DNA of 64,000 nucleotides from Paenibacillus lupini (GTDB lineage: Bacteria; Bacillota; Bacilli; Paenibacillales; Paenibacillaceae). Positions 35,008 through 43,802 of the stretch are shown piece by piece. Where the stretch lies: contig NZ_JAASRW010000012.1 of the NCBI RefSeq assembly GCF_011761355.1, positions 88,132-152,131 of the forward strand, in the 5' to 3' direction. Every line of letters starts with the position of its first letter. Within the stretch, counting starts at the first letter, position 1. The translations under genes and the position numbers were made by a program. Under the pieces are notes generated by a model. The model was given only the letters and a program-made list of their open reading frames with translations, ran no database searches and was not told the origin of the DNA.

Positions 35008-35721
35008 CTATGTGTGACTTACTGAACTATTTGTGGAGATGCCTGCATCGACGACTACTTTACTTTCTTCTACAGTGGCTGAAGCCTCTGAGGCTGCAGT
35101 ATGCTCCTGGATGTTTTCTTCGGCAGCACTTGCTGCTGCGGCTTCTGCTGCTTTAGCGGCCTTTTTCTTGCGGCGCTTCTTCCGGAAGAATAGGAACAAG
35201 GCGATCAGCGGAACCGCGATGGCGAATAAATATAGGGATACGTTATGGACCATGTTTTCAGCGGCCTGACCGTAAAAGTAAATGAGTGCACCAACTAAAT
35301 AAAATTTAGCCGCTCTGCCTACCGCTGCGTACATAAGAAGGCGCCATAGAGGGAAATTCAGAGCACCAGATAAGATCGTGAATACTTTAAACGGAATTGG
35401 TGTAAATGAACCGATCAATACGGCTGTATCTCCGTTTTTCTTGAACATGGTTGTAGCAGCTTCGATCCATTCTTTTTTAAGTATTTTGTATAGGATGGAA
35501 TTGCCCAAAAGTTTGCCGATTAAATAGCCGATAGGGGTGCCTATCAAACAACCGATATATCCTACGGTAGCCAGTAGAAACGCATCTGACGGATTTACTA
35601 GACTTAGTGGAACCTGGAGGAATAAAGCCGGTATTGGAAAGATGATTGCATCAATCATGGAATGAACAAACAAACCCCAGGGGCCAAATTTCATCAGGAA
35701 GTCAACAATATCTTGGAGCAT
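35008..35721 (-). CDS. DedA/VTT-domain membrane protein (YqaA-like) with Lys/Ala-rich tail
   Basis: The 237-residue membrane protein has a VTT (SNARE-associated/DedA) domain with about five membrane segments; the re-entrant loop region shows FPIPALFLQVPLSLV, GYLIGKLLG and FTPIPFKVFTILSGAL. DedA-family members are thought to move phospholipids or undecaprenyl phosphate across the membrane. The last ~55 residues form a cytoplasmic tail: a basic stretch FRKKRRKKK, then Ala/Glu-rich sequence, which is longer than usual. ATG at 35721 is preferred because AGAGGTG lies about 12 bases upstream; ATG at 35748 has no ribosome site. Confidence 0.85.
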   Translation of the reverse strand: MLQDIVDFLMKFGPWGLFVHSMIDAIIFPIPALFLQVPLSLVNPSDAFLLATVGYIGCLIGTPIGYLIGKLLGNSILYKILKKEWIEAATTMFKKNGDTAVLIGSFTPIPFKVFTILSGALNFPLWRLLMYAAVGRAAKFYLVGALIYFYGQAAENMVHNVSLYLFAIAVPLIALFLFFRKKRRKKKAAKAAEAAAASAAEENIQEHTAASEASATVEESKVVVDAGISTNSSVSHT

Positions 35722-35980
35722 GAAAATGGCACACACCTCTCTACGCATGGAAAGCCGTAGTTAATTATACGATAGTTTAGGACTTAGGTTTCACTTTTTT
35801 TATGGTCACGAAAGAAATTTAAGTAAATGTACTTTTTGTACCTAAATGATGCTTTGCTCCTTCGTACACGATACTTATGTTCTATTTATGTTAAACCAAT
35901 GTTAGTTTATCTAACAAACAAATATGCTATATTTCATTAATAGTGGAAGGAAAATGAAGCTAAACTCAGATAAAAGCTGA

Positions 35981-35994
35981 TGTTAACGCTTTAC
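35981..35994 (-). promoter_or_regulatory. Candidate catabolite-responsive element (cre)
   Basis: On the minus strand GTAAAGCGTTAACA agrees with TGTAAGCGTTAACA at 11 of 14 positions. It lies about 90 bases before the first asparaginase gene and 18 bases before the TnrA/GlnR box. Confidence 0.4.
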
Positions 35995-36011
35995 CGGGTT
36001 ATTTCGATATT

Positions 36012-36028
36012 TGTTAATATATGTGACA
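36012..36028. promoter_or_regulatory. TnrA/GlnR box upstream of the asparaginase genes
   Basis: TGTTAATATATGTGACA fits TGTNA-N7-TNACA exactly. In Bacillus subtilis the secreted asparaginase gene ansZ is activated by TnrA under nitrogen limitation. The box is centred 65 bases before the ATG; I cannot fix the promoter, so activation versus repression is open. The 35722-36084 gap otherwise holds only the cre-like site. Confidence 0.75.
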
Positions 36029-36084
36029 TGAAATAGACTTAAATTGTTGAAAAAAGATAGATAGAATAGGGAGGAAAATAAAAA

Positions 36085-37464
36085 ATGACGAACATTGTCA
36101 AGAGTGCGTTAGGTAAGAGGTTTGTTGCACTACTTCTTTTGCTGTCGATGATTACAGGAACGGTTGTTGTTTCGAGAAATTTGGCAAATGCTGCCGAACC
36201 TGTGCCGCTTCCTACATTTAACATTCCACCGGTTTCTGCTGAGTTTGAAGCATCCGAGAAGCCTAATGTACTCGTTGTCGCGACAGGGGGAACGATTGCA
36301 GGTGCTGCAAGAGACGGCGATAAAACCAATTTCCAGAACTACGCAGCTGGCACGTATACCATGGCTGATATGGTCGCTCAATTGCCATTACATAAAACAG
36401 CAGACGTATCTACTTTCCAATTTGGCAATAAAGGCTCAGGCAGCTATTCGATAAAGGACTTATACGATCTCTCTTTGGCAGTAGATACGGCTCTTGCAAC
36501 CTATGACAGTGTAGTGGTTACGACGGGGACGGATACGATGGAGGAGATTGCTTATTTCCTTGATCTAACCGTACGCAGCGAAAAACCTGTTGTCGTAACG
36601 GGGGCGATGAGGCCTTGGGATGTTATCGGTACGGATGCTCCGGCTAACCTGTATCAAGCGATTAAAGTGGCAAGCAGCAACAAAACCAAATGGTTTGGAA
36701 CCGTTCTGATGCTGAATGATGTCATTTATGCAGCGCGTGAAGTGACCAAAACAAATGCTCATCGTTTGGATACGTTTGATGCACCGATGTTTGGCGCGCT
36801 CGGGTATGTGGATGACCCGGCTGTCCGTATTTACCGTGCTCCTGCAAGGGCGATTAAAGCGGGTACAGAAGCATGGGCAACACCGTTTGATCTGAAGACG
36901 ATCGCGAAGGACAGTCTTCCAATTGTCGAAATTGCTTACAGCTACCAAGAAGCAGGTGGCGGTGCTATCCGCGGATTTGTAGAAGATGGTGCGAAAGGTA
37001 TCATTACGGCAGGCACGGGAGCTGGAGGTATCTCTTCGAAAATGAGCCAAGCTCGCTCAGCAGCCATTCAACAAGGCGTAGTCTTCGTGACTACAACCCG
37101 TACAGGCTCCGGAACGATGTATGACAGTGGTACAAGCAGCACTATTGGTGGAGATAACCTAAACGCTGCACATGCGCGTATGCTGCTTCTTCTTTCATTG
37201 GCCTTTACAAGTGATTTGCCTACAATCCATTCCTGGTTCCAATCGTTTGGTACAGGTGATGTTGAAATTTCTGTCGACGAAAATACAGTTTTGACAACTT
37301 CAATCGAAGAAGAATCTGTCGTGGAAGAGCCGGTCGTTGAGGTTGAAGTACCGACTCCTTCTGTGGAGCCTACTGTTGAACCTTCTGCGGAACCAACACC
37401 AGAGCCGGAAAGCTCAGCACCGGTTGAAACAACTCCAGTAGAAGAGCCTGTTGGGGTTAAGTAA
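36085..37464 (+). CDS. ansZ: Secreted type II L-asparaginase with Pro/Glu-rich tail
   Basis: The 459-residue enzyme hydrolyses asparagine to aspartate and ammonia outside the cell. It has a signal peptide (about residues 1-37, ending ANAA) and the two catalytic threonine motifs, ATGGTIAG (Thr70) and TTGTDTMEE, plus TGAMRPWDVIGTD and MLNDVIYAAREVTKTNAHRLDTFDAPMFG. The final ~60 residues are rich in Pro, Glu and Val (SVEPTVEPSAEPTPEPE), a flexible wall-spanning or linker-like tail without SLH repeats. GGGAGGAAA precedes the ATG. The next gene is a close paralogue, and a TnrA/GlnR box lies upstream of both. Confidence 0.93.
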   Translation: MTNIVKSALGKRFVALLLLLSMITGTVVVSRNLANAAEPVPLPTFNIPPVSAEFEASEKPNVLVVATGGTIAGAARDGDKTNFQNYAAGTYTMADMVAQLPLHKTADVSTFQFGNKGSGSYSIKDLYDLSLAVDTALATYDSVVVTTGTDTMEEIAYFLDLTVRSEKPVVVTGAMRPWDVIGTDAPANLYQAIKVASSNKTKWFGTVLMLNDVIYAAREVTKTNAHRLDTFDAPMFGALGYVDDPAVRIYRAPARAIKAGTEAWATPFDLKTIAKDSLPIVEIAYSYQEAGGGAIRGFVEDGAKGIITAGTGAGGISSKMSQARSAAIQQGVVFVTTTRTGSGTMYDSGTSSTIGGDNLNAAHARMLLLLSLAFTSDLPTIHSWFQSFGTGDVEISVDENTVLTTSIEEESVVEEPVVEVEVPTPSVEPTVEPSAEPTPEPESSAPVETTPVEEPVGVK

Positions 37465-37498
37465 ACAGGAATAGTATACGAAGGGAGGGTATCCGGTT

Positions 37499-39943
37499 AT
37501 GACGGTCATAAGTAACTATCGCACATTGCGCAGATTTCTTGCGCCATTATTGATGCTAGCGCTTCTCTCGGGATTCATGGGTTATGCGCGAGCTGCTGAA
37601 GAGGTTCCTCCGCAGCTGCCGATATTTGATATACCTGCGTTGTCGGCGAAATCCATAGCTTCTCCACTGCCGAATATTATGGTTGTGGCTACTGGCGGTA
37701 CGATAGCTGGAGCAGCATCGGGCGGCGATAAAACAAACTTTCAGAACTACGCGGCCGGCACGTATAAAATGGCAGATATGGTCGCTCAGCTTCCTACGCA
37801 TAAGAGTGCTGATGTATCGACCTTTCAATTCGGTAACAAAGGCTCTGGCAGCTACTCGATGAAAGATCTTTATGATCTGTCATTGGCTGTCGACCAAGCA
37901 CTTGATGTTTATGACGGCGTTGTAGTGACGACGGGCACAGATACAATGGAGGAAATCGCTTATTTCCTTGATCTGACTGTTCGCAGTGAGAAGCCGGTTG
38001 TTGTAACTGGTGCGATGAGACCATGGGATGTCATTGGTACAGATGGACCAGCGAATCTTTATCAATCGATTAAAGTAGCGGCGAGTAATAAGACAAAATG
38101 GTTCGGCACAGTTCTTATGCTCAACGATGTCATCCAGGCAGCACGTGAAGTGACCAAATCGAACGCGCATCGCCTGGATACGTTTGATACTCCAATGTTT
38201 GGTGCGCTTGGGTATGTGGATGACCCGGCTGTCCGAATCTACCGATTGAATGCCAGAGCGCTTAAGGCAGGCACACCGGAATGGGCTACGCCGTTTGATC
38301 TGCGCACGATATCGAAGGACAAGCTTCCAACAGTCGAGATTGCGTACAGTTATCAGGAAGCGGGCGGCGGCGCCATTCGTGCTCTGGTAGAAGATGGTGC
38401 TAAAGGAATCGTAACCGCCGGCACGGGAGCAGGAGGTATATCTGCAAAGATGAGCCAAGCGCGAAGTGCAGCCATTCAGAAAGGTGTTGTCTTCGTCACG
38501 ACAACAAGGACGGGATCGGGAACGATGAGTGGTGGAAGCAACGGCGTCATAGCAGGGGATAACCTTAATCCTCAACATGCCCGTGTTATGCTGCTCTTGT
38601 CATTGGCATTCTCGAATGATTTTAATACAATCAAAGATTGGTTCGAAACCGTTGGAGCTCAAGATATCGTGATGGATGACCCAGCTCCTCCTGTATGGCC
38701 GGCAAATGCCGTGCTCTCCTCAGATGAGCAAACCAAGGACAGTATTAAGCTAAGCTGGCCGCAAGCAACAGATTCTACTCGAGTGGCAGGGTATGCGATT
38801 TACCAAGGCTCGGAAGAGACACCGATTACCAAAGTTGCATCCTCAGTCACAAGCTATACGGCTAAGGGGCTTTATGCGAATACATCGTATACCTATATGG
38901 TCAAAGCCTTTGATGATAAGGGCAATGAGAGTGCTGGTCTAACCGGCATATTTAAGACAAGCTCATCCGGTTCGGGATCAAGTGGAGGTTCTGGCTCTTC
39001 GAATAGCAATGAACTTACCGTTCCGGCTGGAGGCTCTGGGCAGCTGAGTGTCTATGACAACAGTATCACTCTCCAGGTACCAAGCGGGGCAACAAGTGAG
39101 CAGCTGCTTATTACCATCCAGAAGTTAGCGCAGACAGGCGGCTTAATACAGGCAGATGATGTCCTTCTGTCGTCGATCTTTGAAGTCGTGAAGAATAAGG
39201 CTGGTAACTTCCTTGTTCCAGTTACACTGACCTTCAAGTTTGATGTATCGCTTGTGAAGGAAGGGAAGAAGCCGTCGGTATTCTATTATGATGAATCCAA
39301 GAAACAATGGGTGGAGATGGGCGGCACGGTAAGCGGAAGCCAGATCTCCGTAACTACGGATCATTTCACGAAATTTGCAGTATTTGCAGTAGATGATGAT
39401 AAGCCTCCTGTTCCATTCTCCGATACCTCAGGACATTGGGCGGCAGCATCCATTGACAAAGCGGTATCAGCCGGCATTGTTAACGGTTATAGCGATGGCA
39501 CCTTTAAACCTGAGCTCACTGTTACACGTGAGGAGTTTATCGTCATGCTGATGAGGGCATTGAAATTAGAAGGGGCAGGGGCAGACCTTGCTTTTACAGA
39601 CTCATCTGCTATTGGTTCATGGTCGAAAACTGCGGTGTCACAGGCAGTTCAGGCGGGCATTATTAGTGGTTATCCTGATGGAACCTTCAAACCGGGCAGC
39701 CGGATCAGCCGCGCTGAAATGGTCGTCATGATCGCTAAGGCTATGAAGCTTACTTTAACGGCGAATGCCGAAACAAGCTTCTCTGATAACGAAGAGATTC
39801 CAGTGTGGGCAAGAGGTGCAGTGAAAGCAGTAGCGGACAAAGGCCTTATCCAAGGCCGATTGAACAATCGCTTCGTTCCAGAAGGGACGGCAACAAGAGC
39901 TGAAGCAGTAACCGTTATTATCAAGCTACTGGATTCCAAGTAA
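37499..39943 (+). CDS. SLH-anchored L-asparaginase with fibronectin type III domain
   Basis: The 814-residue paralogue of the previous gene has a signal peptide ending ARAA, an asparaginase domain (about 55-395) with ATGGTIAG and TTGTDTMEE kept, a fibronectin type III domain (about 400-488), a Ser/Gly linker, a beta domain (about 505-635) and three SLH repeats (about 638-814; PFSDTSGHWAAASIDKAV, AFTDSSAIGSWSKTAVSQAV, SFSDNEEIPVWARGAVKAV). The SLH triplet should hold it to the cell wall, whereas its neighbour lacks this anchor. GGGAGGG lies 9 bases before the ATG, and only 34 bases separate the two genes, so they are probably co-transcribed. Confidence 0.93.
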   Translation: MTVISNYRTLRRFLAPLLMLALLSGFMGYARAAEEVPPQLPIFDIPALSAKSIASPLPNIMVVATGGTIAGAASGGDKTNFQNYAAGTYKMADMVAQLPTHKSADVSTFQFGNKGSGSYSMKDLYDLSLAVDQALDVYDGVVVTTGTDTMEEIAYFLDLTVRSEKPVVVTGAMRPWDVIGTDGPANLYQSIKVAASNKTKWFGTVLMLNDVIQAAREVTKSNAHRLDTFDTPMFGALGYVDDPAVRIYRLNARALKAGTPEWATPFDLRTISKDKLPTVEIAYSYQEAGGGAIRALVEDGAKGIVTAGTGAGGISAKMSQARSAAIQKGVVFVTTTRTGSGTMSGGSNGVIAGDNLNPQHARVMLLLSLAFSNDFNTIKDWFETVGAQDIVMDDPAPPVWPANAVLSSDEQTKDSIKLSWPQATDSTRVAGYAIYQGSEETPITKVASSVTSYTAKGLYANTSYTYMVKAFDDKGNESAGLTGIFKTSSSGSGSSGGSGSSNSNELTVPAGGSGQLSVYDNSITLQVPSGATSEQLLITIQKLAQTGGLIQADDVLLSSIFEVVKNKAGNFLVPVTLTFKFDVSLVKEGKKPSVFYYDESKKQWVEMGGTVSGSQISVTTDHFTKFAVFAVDDDKPPVPFSDTSGHWAAASIDKAVSAGIVNGYSDGTFKPELTVTREEFIVMLMRALKLEGAGADLAFTDSSAIGSWSKTAVSQAVQAGIISGYPDGTFKPGSRISRAEMVVMIAKAMKLTLTANAETSFSDNEEIPVWARGAVKAVADKGLIQGRLNNRFVPEGTATRAEAVTVIIKLLDSK

Positions 39944-39951
39944 TATAGAAG

Positions 39952-39993
39952 AGCCGCTTTGCAGGTGTAATCACCTAGCAGAGCGGCTTTTTC
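39952..39993 (+). terminator. Rho-independent terminator after asparaginase genes
   Basis: AGCCGCTTTGC pairs with GCAGAGCGGCT around an AGGT/ACCT inner stem, followed by TTTTT. Confidence 0.9.
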
Positions 39994-40108
39994 AATGTGT
40001 TATTTTTCATACAAGCCCCAGCTTGTCAAACTAGTCCGCATAATTGTCCAAGTTCCCTCATAGACATGTTACCAGTCGGAAAAACAATGTGAAGAGGGGA
40101 TGATTGTA

Positions 40109-41344
40109 ATGCGTCGCATGACATGGGCAGCGGCAATCTTGTTAGTGTTTTCACTCGTACTTAGCGCCTGCGGAAAGAAGGACGCCGAGTCCGTGGTCAA
40201 GGAACTCGACAAAGTGGTAAGCAACATGGAGAGCTATCAAGGTACGGGAACGATGAAGCTTCATACCGGGCAGCAGGAGCTGACGTATGACGTAGAAGTT
40301 TCTTACCAAAAACCACACTTTTACCGCATTAAATTGACAAATGCAGAGAAGGATATTACACAAATTGTCCTTCGTAATGATGACGGTGTATTCGTCCTTA
40401 CACCACGTCTGAACAAAGTGTTCCGATTCCAAAGTGATTGGCCGCAAAATCAAGGACAAGTGTATCTCTATCAAACGCTGATTCAAAGCATCCTGCTCGA
40501 CAACTCGCGTCAATTTGCGGTTGATGATAAATCGTATGTCTTTGATGTAATGGCTAACTATAATAATGGCACGCTCGCCAGACAAAAAATCTGGTTGAAC
40601 AAATCCGATTATAAGCCTGTTCATGTTGAAGTAAGCGATGCTAACGCAGCTGTTATGGTACAGGTAGACTTCTCGAATTTCGAATTTGGACCAAGCTTTG
40701 ACAAAACAACTTTCGAGACAGAAGCAAATATGAAGTCCTCACCTTCAAGCACAGGTACTAGTGATCAAGCAACCATTGCCGATCCGGATCAATCGGAAGA
40801 TATGAACGGCAGCACAAATACAAATGCCGAGGAAAACCAAGATGCCGTAACTCCAGACAAATCGACGGATGTGAAGGATGACAGCCAAGCAGACAGCAAG
40901 ACAGATGACAAAGCAACAGGTGAAGACGGCAAAAATGCAGCAACAGAAGATGAAGAAGATGCCGATGACACAGCAGCACAGCCACAGGATGAATCGGCAA
41001 GCGAACTTCAAGTGATGGTGCCAACTGATCTTCCACAAGGCGTAACCTTAAAAGATAGCATGGACATTGTATTTGGCGGATTGCCTGGCGTTGTATCCCG
41101 CTATACTGGCACATATGACTTCTCTATTCTCCAAACTCAGCCGAAAGATATGGCAGCTACGTACGGAGTAGAAGGTAAATTCCTCGATCTGGGCTTTACA
41201 ATCGGTGAATTGACTGGCGGAGATGATCAGAAGACTCTGACTTGGATCGTAGACGGCAATGAGCTACGCCTCTCTAGCGCAACGCTTCCAGAGACTGAGA
41301 TGATCAGGATTGCACAATCTGTTCAAGTGGATCCAACTAAATAA
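40109..41344 (+). CDS. ydcC: LolA-like lipoprotein, YdcC type
   Basis: The 411-residue protein has a lipoprotein signal (VFSLVLSAC, Cys near residue 21) and a LolA/LppX-like beta domain (about 30-215; SYQGTGTMKLHTGQQELTYDVEVSYQKPHFYRIKL, ARQKIWLNKSDYKPVHVEV). A highly acidic linker of about 90 residues rich in Asp, Lys, Thr and Glu follows, then a DUF4367-like C-terminal domain. It lies directly upstream of alr, as ydcC does in Bacillus subtilis, where it is a sporulation-linked gene. ATG at 40109 has GAGGGG 9 bases upstream; ATG at 40100 is less likely. Its role is unknown. Confidence 0.9.
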   Translation: MRRMTWAAAILLVFSLVLSACGKKDAESVVKELDKVVSNMESYQGTGTMKLHTGQQELTYDVEVSYQKPHFYRIKLTNAEKDITQIVLRNDDGVFVLTPRLNKVFRFQSDWPQNQGQVYLYQTLIQSILLDNSRQFAVDDKSYVFDVMANYNNGTLARQKIWLNKSDYKPVHVEVSDANAAVMVQVDFSNFEFGPSFDKTTFETEANMKSSPSSTGTSDQATIADPDQSEDMNGSTNTNAEENQDAVTPDKSTDVKDDSQADSKTDDKATGEDGKNAATEDEEDADDTAAQPQDESASELQVMVPTDLPQGVTLKDSMDIVFGGLPGVVSRYTGTYDFSILQTQPKDMAATYGVEGKFLDLGFTIGELTGGDDQKTLTWIVDGNELRLSSATLPETEMIRIAQSVQVDPTK

Positions 41345-41413
41345 AACAGATAAGAAATTATGAAAAAGATGGTTTTTCCCAAGACGTGCTATCCGATTCC
41401 GGACGCCATTTCA

Positions 41414-41442
41414 TTGACAGCCCAAGCGACAGCGTTTAACAT
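41414..41442 (+). promoter_or_regulatory. Promoter of alr
   Basis: TTGACA (41414-41419) and TAACAT (41437-41442) are 17 bases apart, 58 bases before the alr start. Confidence 0.7.
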
Positions 41443-41500
41443 TATTTCTATTGATGTTTAAATGGCTCGGGTTTGTTGCGACTGCTAGGGCGAGGAGAAG

Positions 41501-42694
41501 GTGAACGACTTGGGATTGTATTATCGCCCGACACGGGTAGAAATTTCACTTGATGCGCTGAACCGCAATCTGCAAGCATTCCGCAGCGCTATGCCGCAAG
41601 GGCGCCTATTAATGGCTTCGGTCAAGGCAAACGCCTATGGGCATGGCGCAGTGGAAATCGCTCGTGAGGCTGAACGGTTTGGCGTTGATTATTTAGGCGT
41701 AGCCTTTTTGGATGAAGCGCTGCAGCTTCGTCAAGCAGGGATTCGGACGCCGATCCTTGTACTCGGTTTTGTACCGGCTGAAGCGCTTGCGCTTGCCCGC
41801 GATCTAGAGATTGCAATCGCCTTATTCCGAGATGATATATTAGAAGCGGCAGCTGCACTTCCTGTACACGAGGAAGGGAAGAAGCTCAACGTTCATATTA
41901 AGATTGATTCTGGTATGGGCCGGCTTGGCATCATCGGTAAGGAAGAAGCAATTGCATTTATCGACAGAGCCCTTTCCGTACCGCAGCTTGAGATTGAGGG
42001 GTTATTTACTCACTATGCCAGAGCCGATGAGGCGGACAAAAGCTATACCAAGCAGCAATATGAGCGTTTTCAAGCGGTTGCTGAACATATTCGAAGCCAT
42101 AAGCTGCCTATCCGTATTATTCATGCGGCTAACAGCGCAGCGGGAATGGATACGCCGGAATACGGCGGAGACATGGTCAGGCTTGGTATCAGCATGTATG
42201 GCATATACCCTTCAGATGAAGTGAATCAGCAGACGATCACGCTTGATCCGGTGCTTTCGCTTAAGACAGAAGTGGTTATGGTCAAGGATGCACCGCCAGG
42301 CTGGGGCATTAGCTACGGCTCTCGTTATGTGACGAAGGATGTAGAACGAATCGGCACGCTGCCGATTGGTTATGCAGACGGCTTCAGCCGATTGATGAAC
42401 GGCAAGGCACATGTGCTTGTGCGAGGCGTGAAGGTGCCTGTACTTGGAACAATCTGCATGGATCAGTGCATGATTGCCTTGGATGGCGCTGCAACTGCTA
42501 CTGCTGTTGAGCCTGGTGAAGAGGTTGTTCTTCTGGGGCGTCAAGGCGATGAAGTGATTACAGCGGAGGAGCTGGCTTCCCAACTAGGAACGATTCCTTA
42601 TGAAGTGACCTGTATGGTTGCAGCCCGTGTGCCCCGCGTCTATGTGAGAGACGGGAAGGTCGAAGCGGTATCGAATCCGCTCGTATTGGGGTAG
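41501..42694 (+). CDS. alr: Alanine racemase
   Basis: The 397-residue PLP enzyme interconverts L- and D-alanine for peptidoglycan. It has the PLP lysine in MASVKANAYGHGAVEIA (Lys42), KIDSGMGRLG, HAANSAA, the second catalytic Tyr in GWGISYGSRYVT, and IPIGYADGFSR-like LPIGYADGFSRLMNG. The first codon is GTG at 41501, with GAGGAGAAG very close upstream; TTG at 41510 is also possible. It sits between ydcC and the EndoAI/EndoA pair, as in Bacillus subtilis. Confidence 0.96.
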   Translation: MNDLGLYYRPTRVEISLDALNRNLQAFRSAMPQGRLLMASVKANAYGHGAVEIAREAERFGVDYLGVAFLDEALQLRQAGIRTPILVLGFVPAEALALARDLEIAIALFRDDILEAAAALPVHEEGKKLNVHIKIDSGMGRLGIIGKEEAIAFIDRALSVPQLEIEGLFTHYARADEADKSYTKQQYERFQAVAEHIRSHKLPIRIIHAANSAAGMDTPEYGGDMVRLGISMYGIYPSDEVNQQTITLDPVLSLKTEVVMVKDAPPGWGISYGSRYVTKDVERIGTLPIGYADGFSRLMNGKAHVLVRGVKVPVLGTICMDQCMIALDGAATATAVEPGEEVVLLGRQGDEVITAEELASQLGTIPYEVTCMVAARVPRVYVRDGKVEAVSNPLVLG

Positions 42695-42908
42695 GAATTA
42701 ATTACTAATTGCAACTATTCGCGGAAATAGAGGATTTTTGTTGTCGATAGCGAATATGTTAAAGCAATTTGTATATGCTCCGGGATACAGTTCATCATAC
42801 AGCATAATTGATATACGCAGAACATAGATATGATGAAGTATAGTGGCAGCGTATTTAAGTAATAATGAATATTAATGGTTTTGGAAAAGTTTTGGGGGTG
42901 CTAGTTCG

Positions 42909-43190
42909 GTGGCCAATATGCAGAACACCAAGAGGATCATGATCAGCTTGCCGGATCAATTGTTGGAGGAGGTCGACGGTATCGTCGCGAAGGAAAATTC
43001 CAACCGAAGCGAGTTTATTCGGCAGGCCATGAAGCTGTATCTTGTGGAACGGAAAAAACGGCAGATCCGCGAGTCCATGCAGCGTGGGTATCTGGAAATG
43101 GCGAAGATCAACTTGAACATGGCCTCCGAAGCTTTTCAAGCGGAGGAAGAAGCCGATCATACGTTAGGCCGTCTCGTAAGCGGGGTGTAG
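42909..43190 (+). CDS. ndoAI: EndoAI antitoxin (ribbon-helix-helix)
   Basis: The 93-residue protein is the antitoxin of a type II toxin-antitoxin pair. The N-terminal half is a ribbon-helix-helix DNA-binding domain (TKRIMISLPDQLLEEVDGIVAKENSNRSEFIRQAMKLYL); the C-terminal part binds and blocks the toxin. GTG at 42909 is preserved at a good distance from GGGGGTG. The toxin gene starts 3 bases after the stop, so the two are translated together. Confidence 0.95.
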   Translation: MANMQNTKRIMISLPDQLLEEVDGIVAKENSNRSEFIRQAMKLYLVERKKRQIRESMQRGYLEMAKINLNMASEAFQAEEEADHTLGRLVSGV

Positions 43191-43193
43191 AGG

Positions 43194-43544
43194 TTGATCG
43201 TAAAACGCGGAGATGTGTTTTTTGCGGATTTGTCACCGGTCGTCGGATCAGAACAGGGCGGAGTAAGGCCAGTACTTGTCATTCAGAATGACATTGGCAA
43301 CCGCTTCAGTCCGACGGTCATAGTCGCGGCCATTACGGCGCAAATCCAGAAAGCCAAATTGCCTACGCACGTTGAAATGGAAGCGGCGGCGCACGGCTTC
43401 GACAGAGACTCCGTCGTGCTGCTTGAGCAGATTCGGACGATTGACAAGCAGCGTTTAACCGACAAGATCACCCACCTGGACGATGAAACGATGCGAAAAG
43501 TGGACGACGCTTTGCTCATTAGCGTTGGTTTAATTGATTTTTAA
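43194..43544 (+). CDS. ndoA: EndoA toxin (MazF-type mRNA interferase)
   Basis: The 116-residue endoribonuclease cuts mRNA at specific short sites (UACAU in Bacillus subtilis). It is almost identical in layout to Bacillus EndoA: MIVKRGDVFFADLSPVVGSEQGGVRP, VLVIQNDIGNRFSPTVIVAAIT, THVEME, and LLEQIRTIDKQRLTDKITHLDDE. The start is TTG. The strongly conserved sequence and the position behind alr indicate a resident chromosomal module rather than a mobile one. Confidence 0.97.
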   Translation: MIVKRGDVFFADLSPVVGSEQGGVRPVLVIQNDIGNRFSPTVIVAAITAQIQKAKLPTHVEMEAAAHGFDRDSVVLLEQIRTIDKQRLTDKITHLDDETMRKVDDALLISVGLIDF

Positions 43545-43553
43545 TCGCGAGTT

Positions 43554-43590
43554 AAAAAATAAGGACAGCCTATGCTGTCCTTATTTTTTA
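43554..43590 (+). terminator. Rho-independent terminator after ndoA
   Basis: AAAAAATAAGGACAGC pairs with GCTGTCCTTATTTTTT around CTAT. Confidence 0.94.
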
Positions 43591-43719
43591 TGAAGAAATA
43601 GTCGAATAACAACGAAATACTGCACAATTGTTCGAAAAAACCTATAGACAACTATTTAATAAATTGCTATTATATGGTCAATTAGTTGTTAAATACATAT
43701 ACGTGCACGGCTTAGCGAA

Positions 43720-43773
43720 GAACGCAAGCGGAACGGCCCTATTAGGGGGCTTCTGCCTGCGTTCTTTTTTTTT
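43720..43773 (+). terminator. Terminator in the leader of the Tad-like operon
   Basis: GAACGCA (43720-43726) pairs with TGCGTTC (43758-43764), with an inner GCCCT/AGGGGGC stem, followed by nine T. It lies 30 bases before the first gene and 130 bases after the ndoA terminator, so it may act as an attenuator of the operon. Confidence 0.8.
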
Positions 43774-43802
43774 CGCCTGGTGGACGAGAGAAGGGAGAGA
43801 AG

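Noticed and set aside
43660..43720. Possible cyclic di-GMP riboswitch before the Tad-like operon
   Set aside because: The conserved GEMM aptamer elements are not present; only the terminator is supported.
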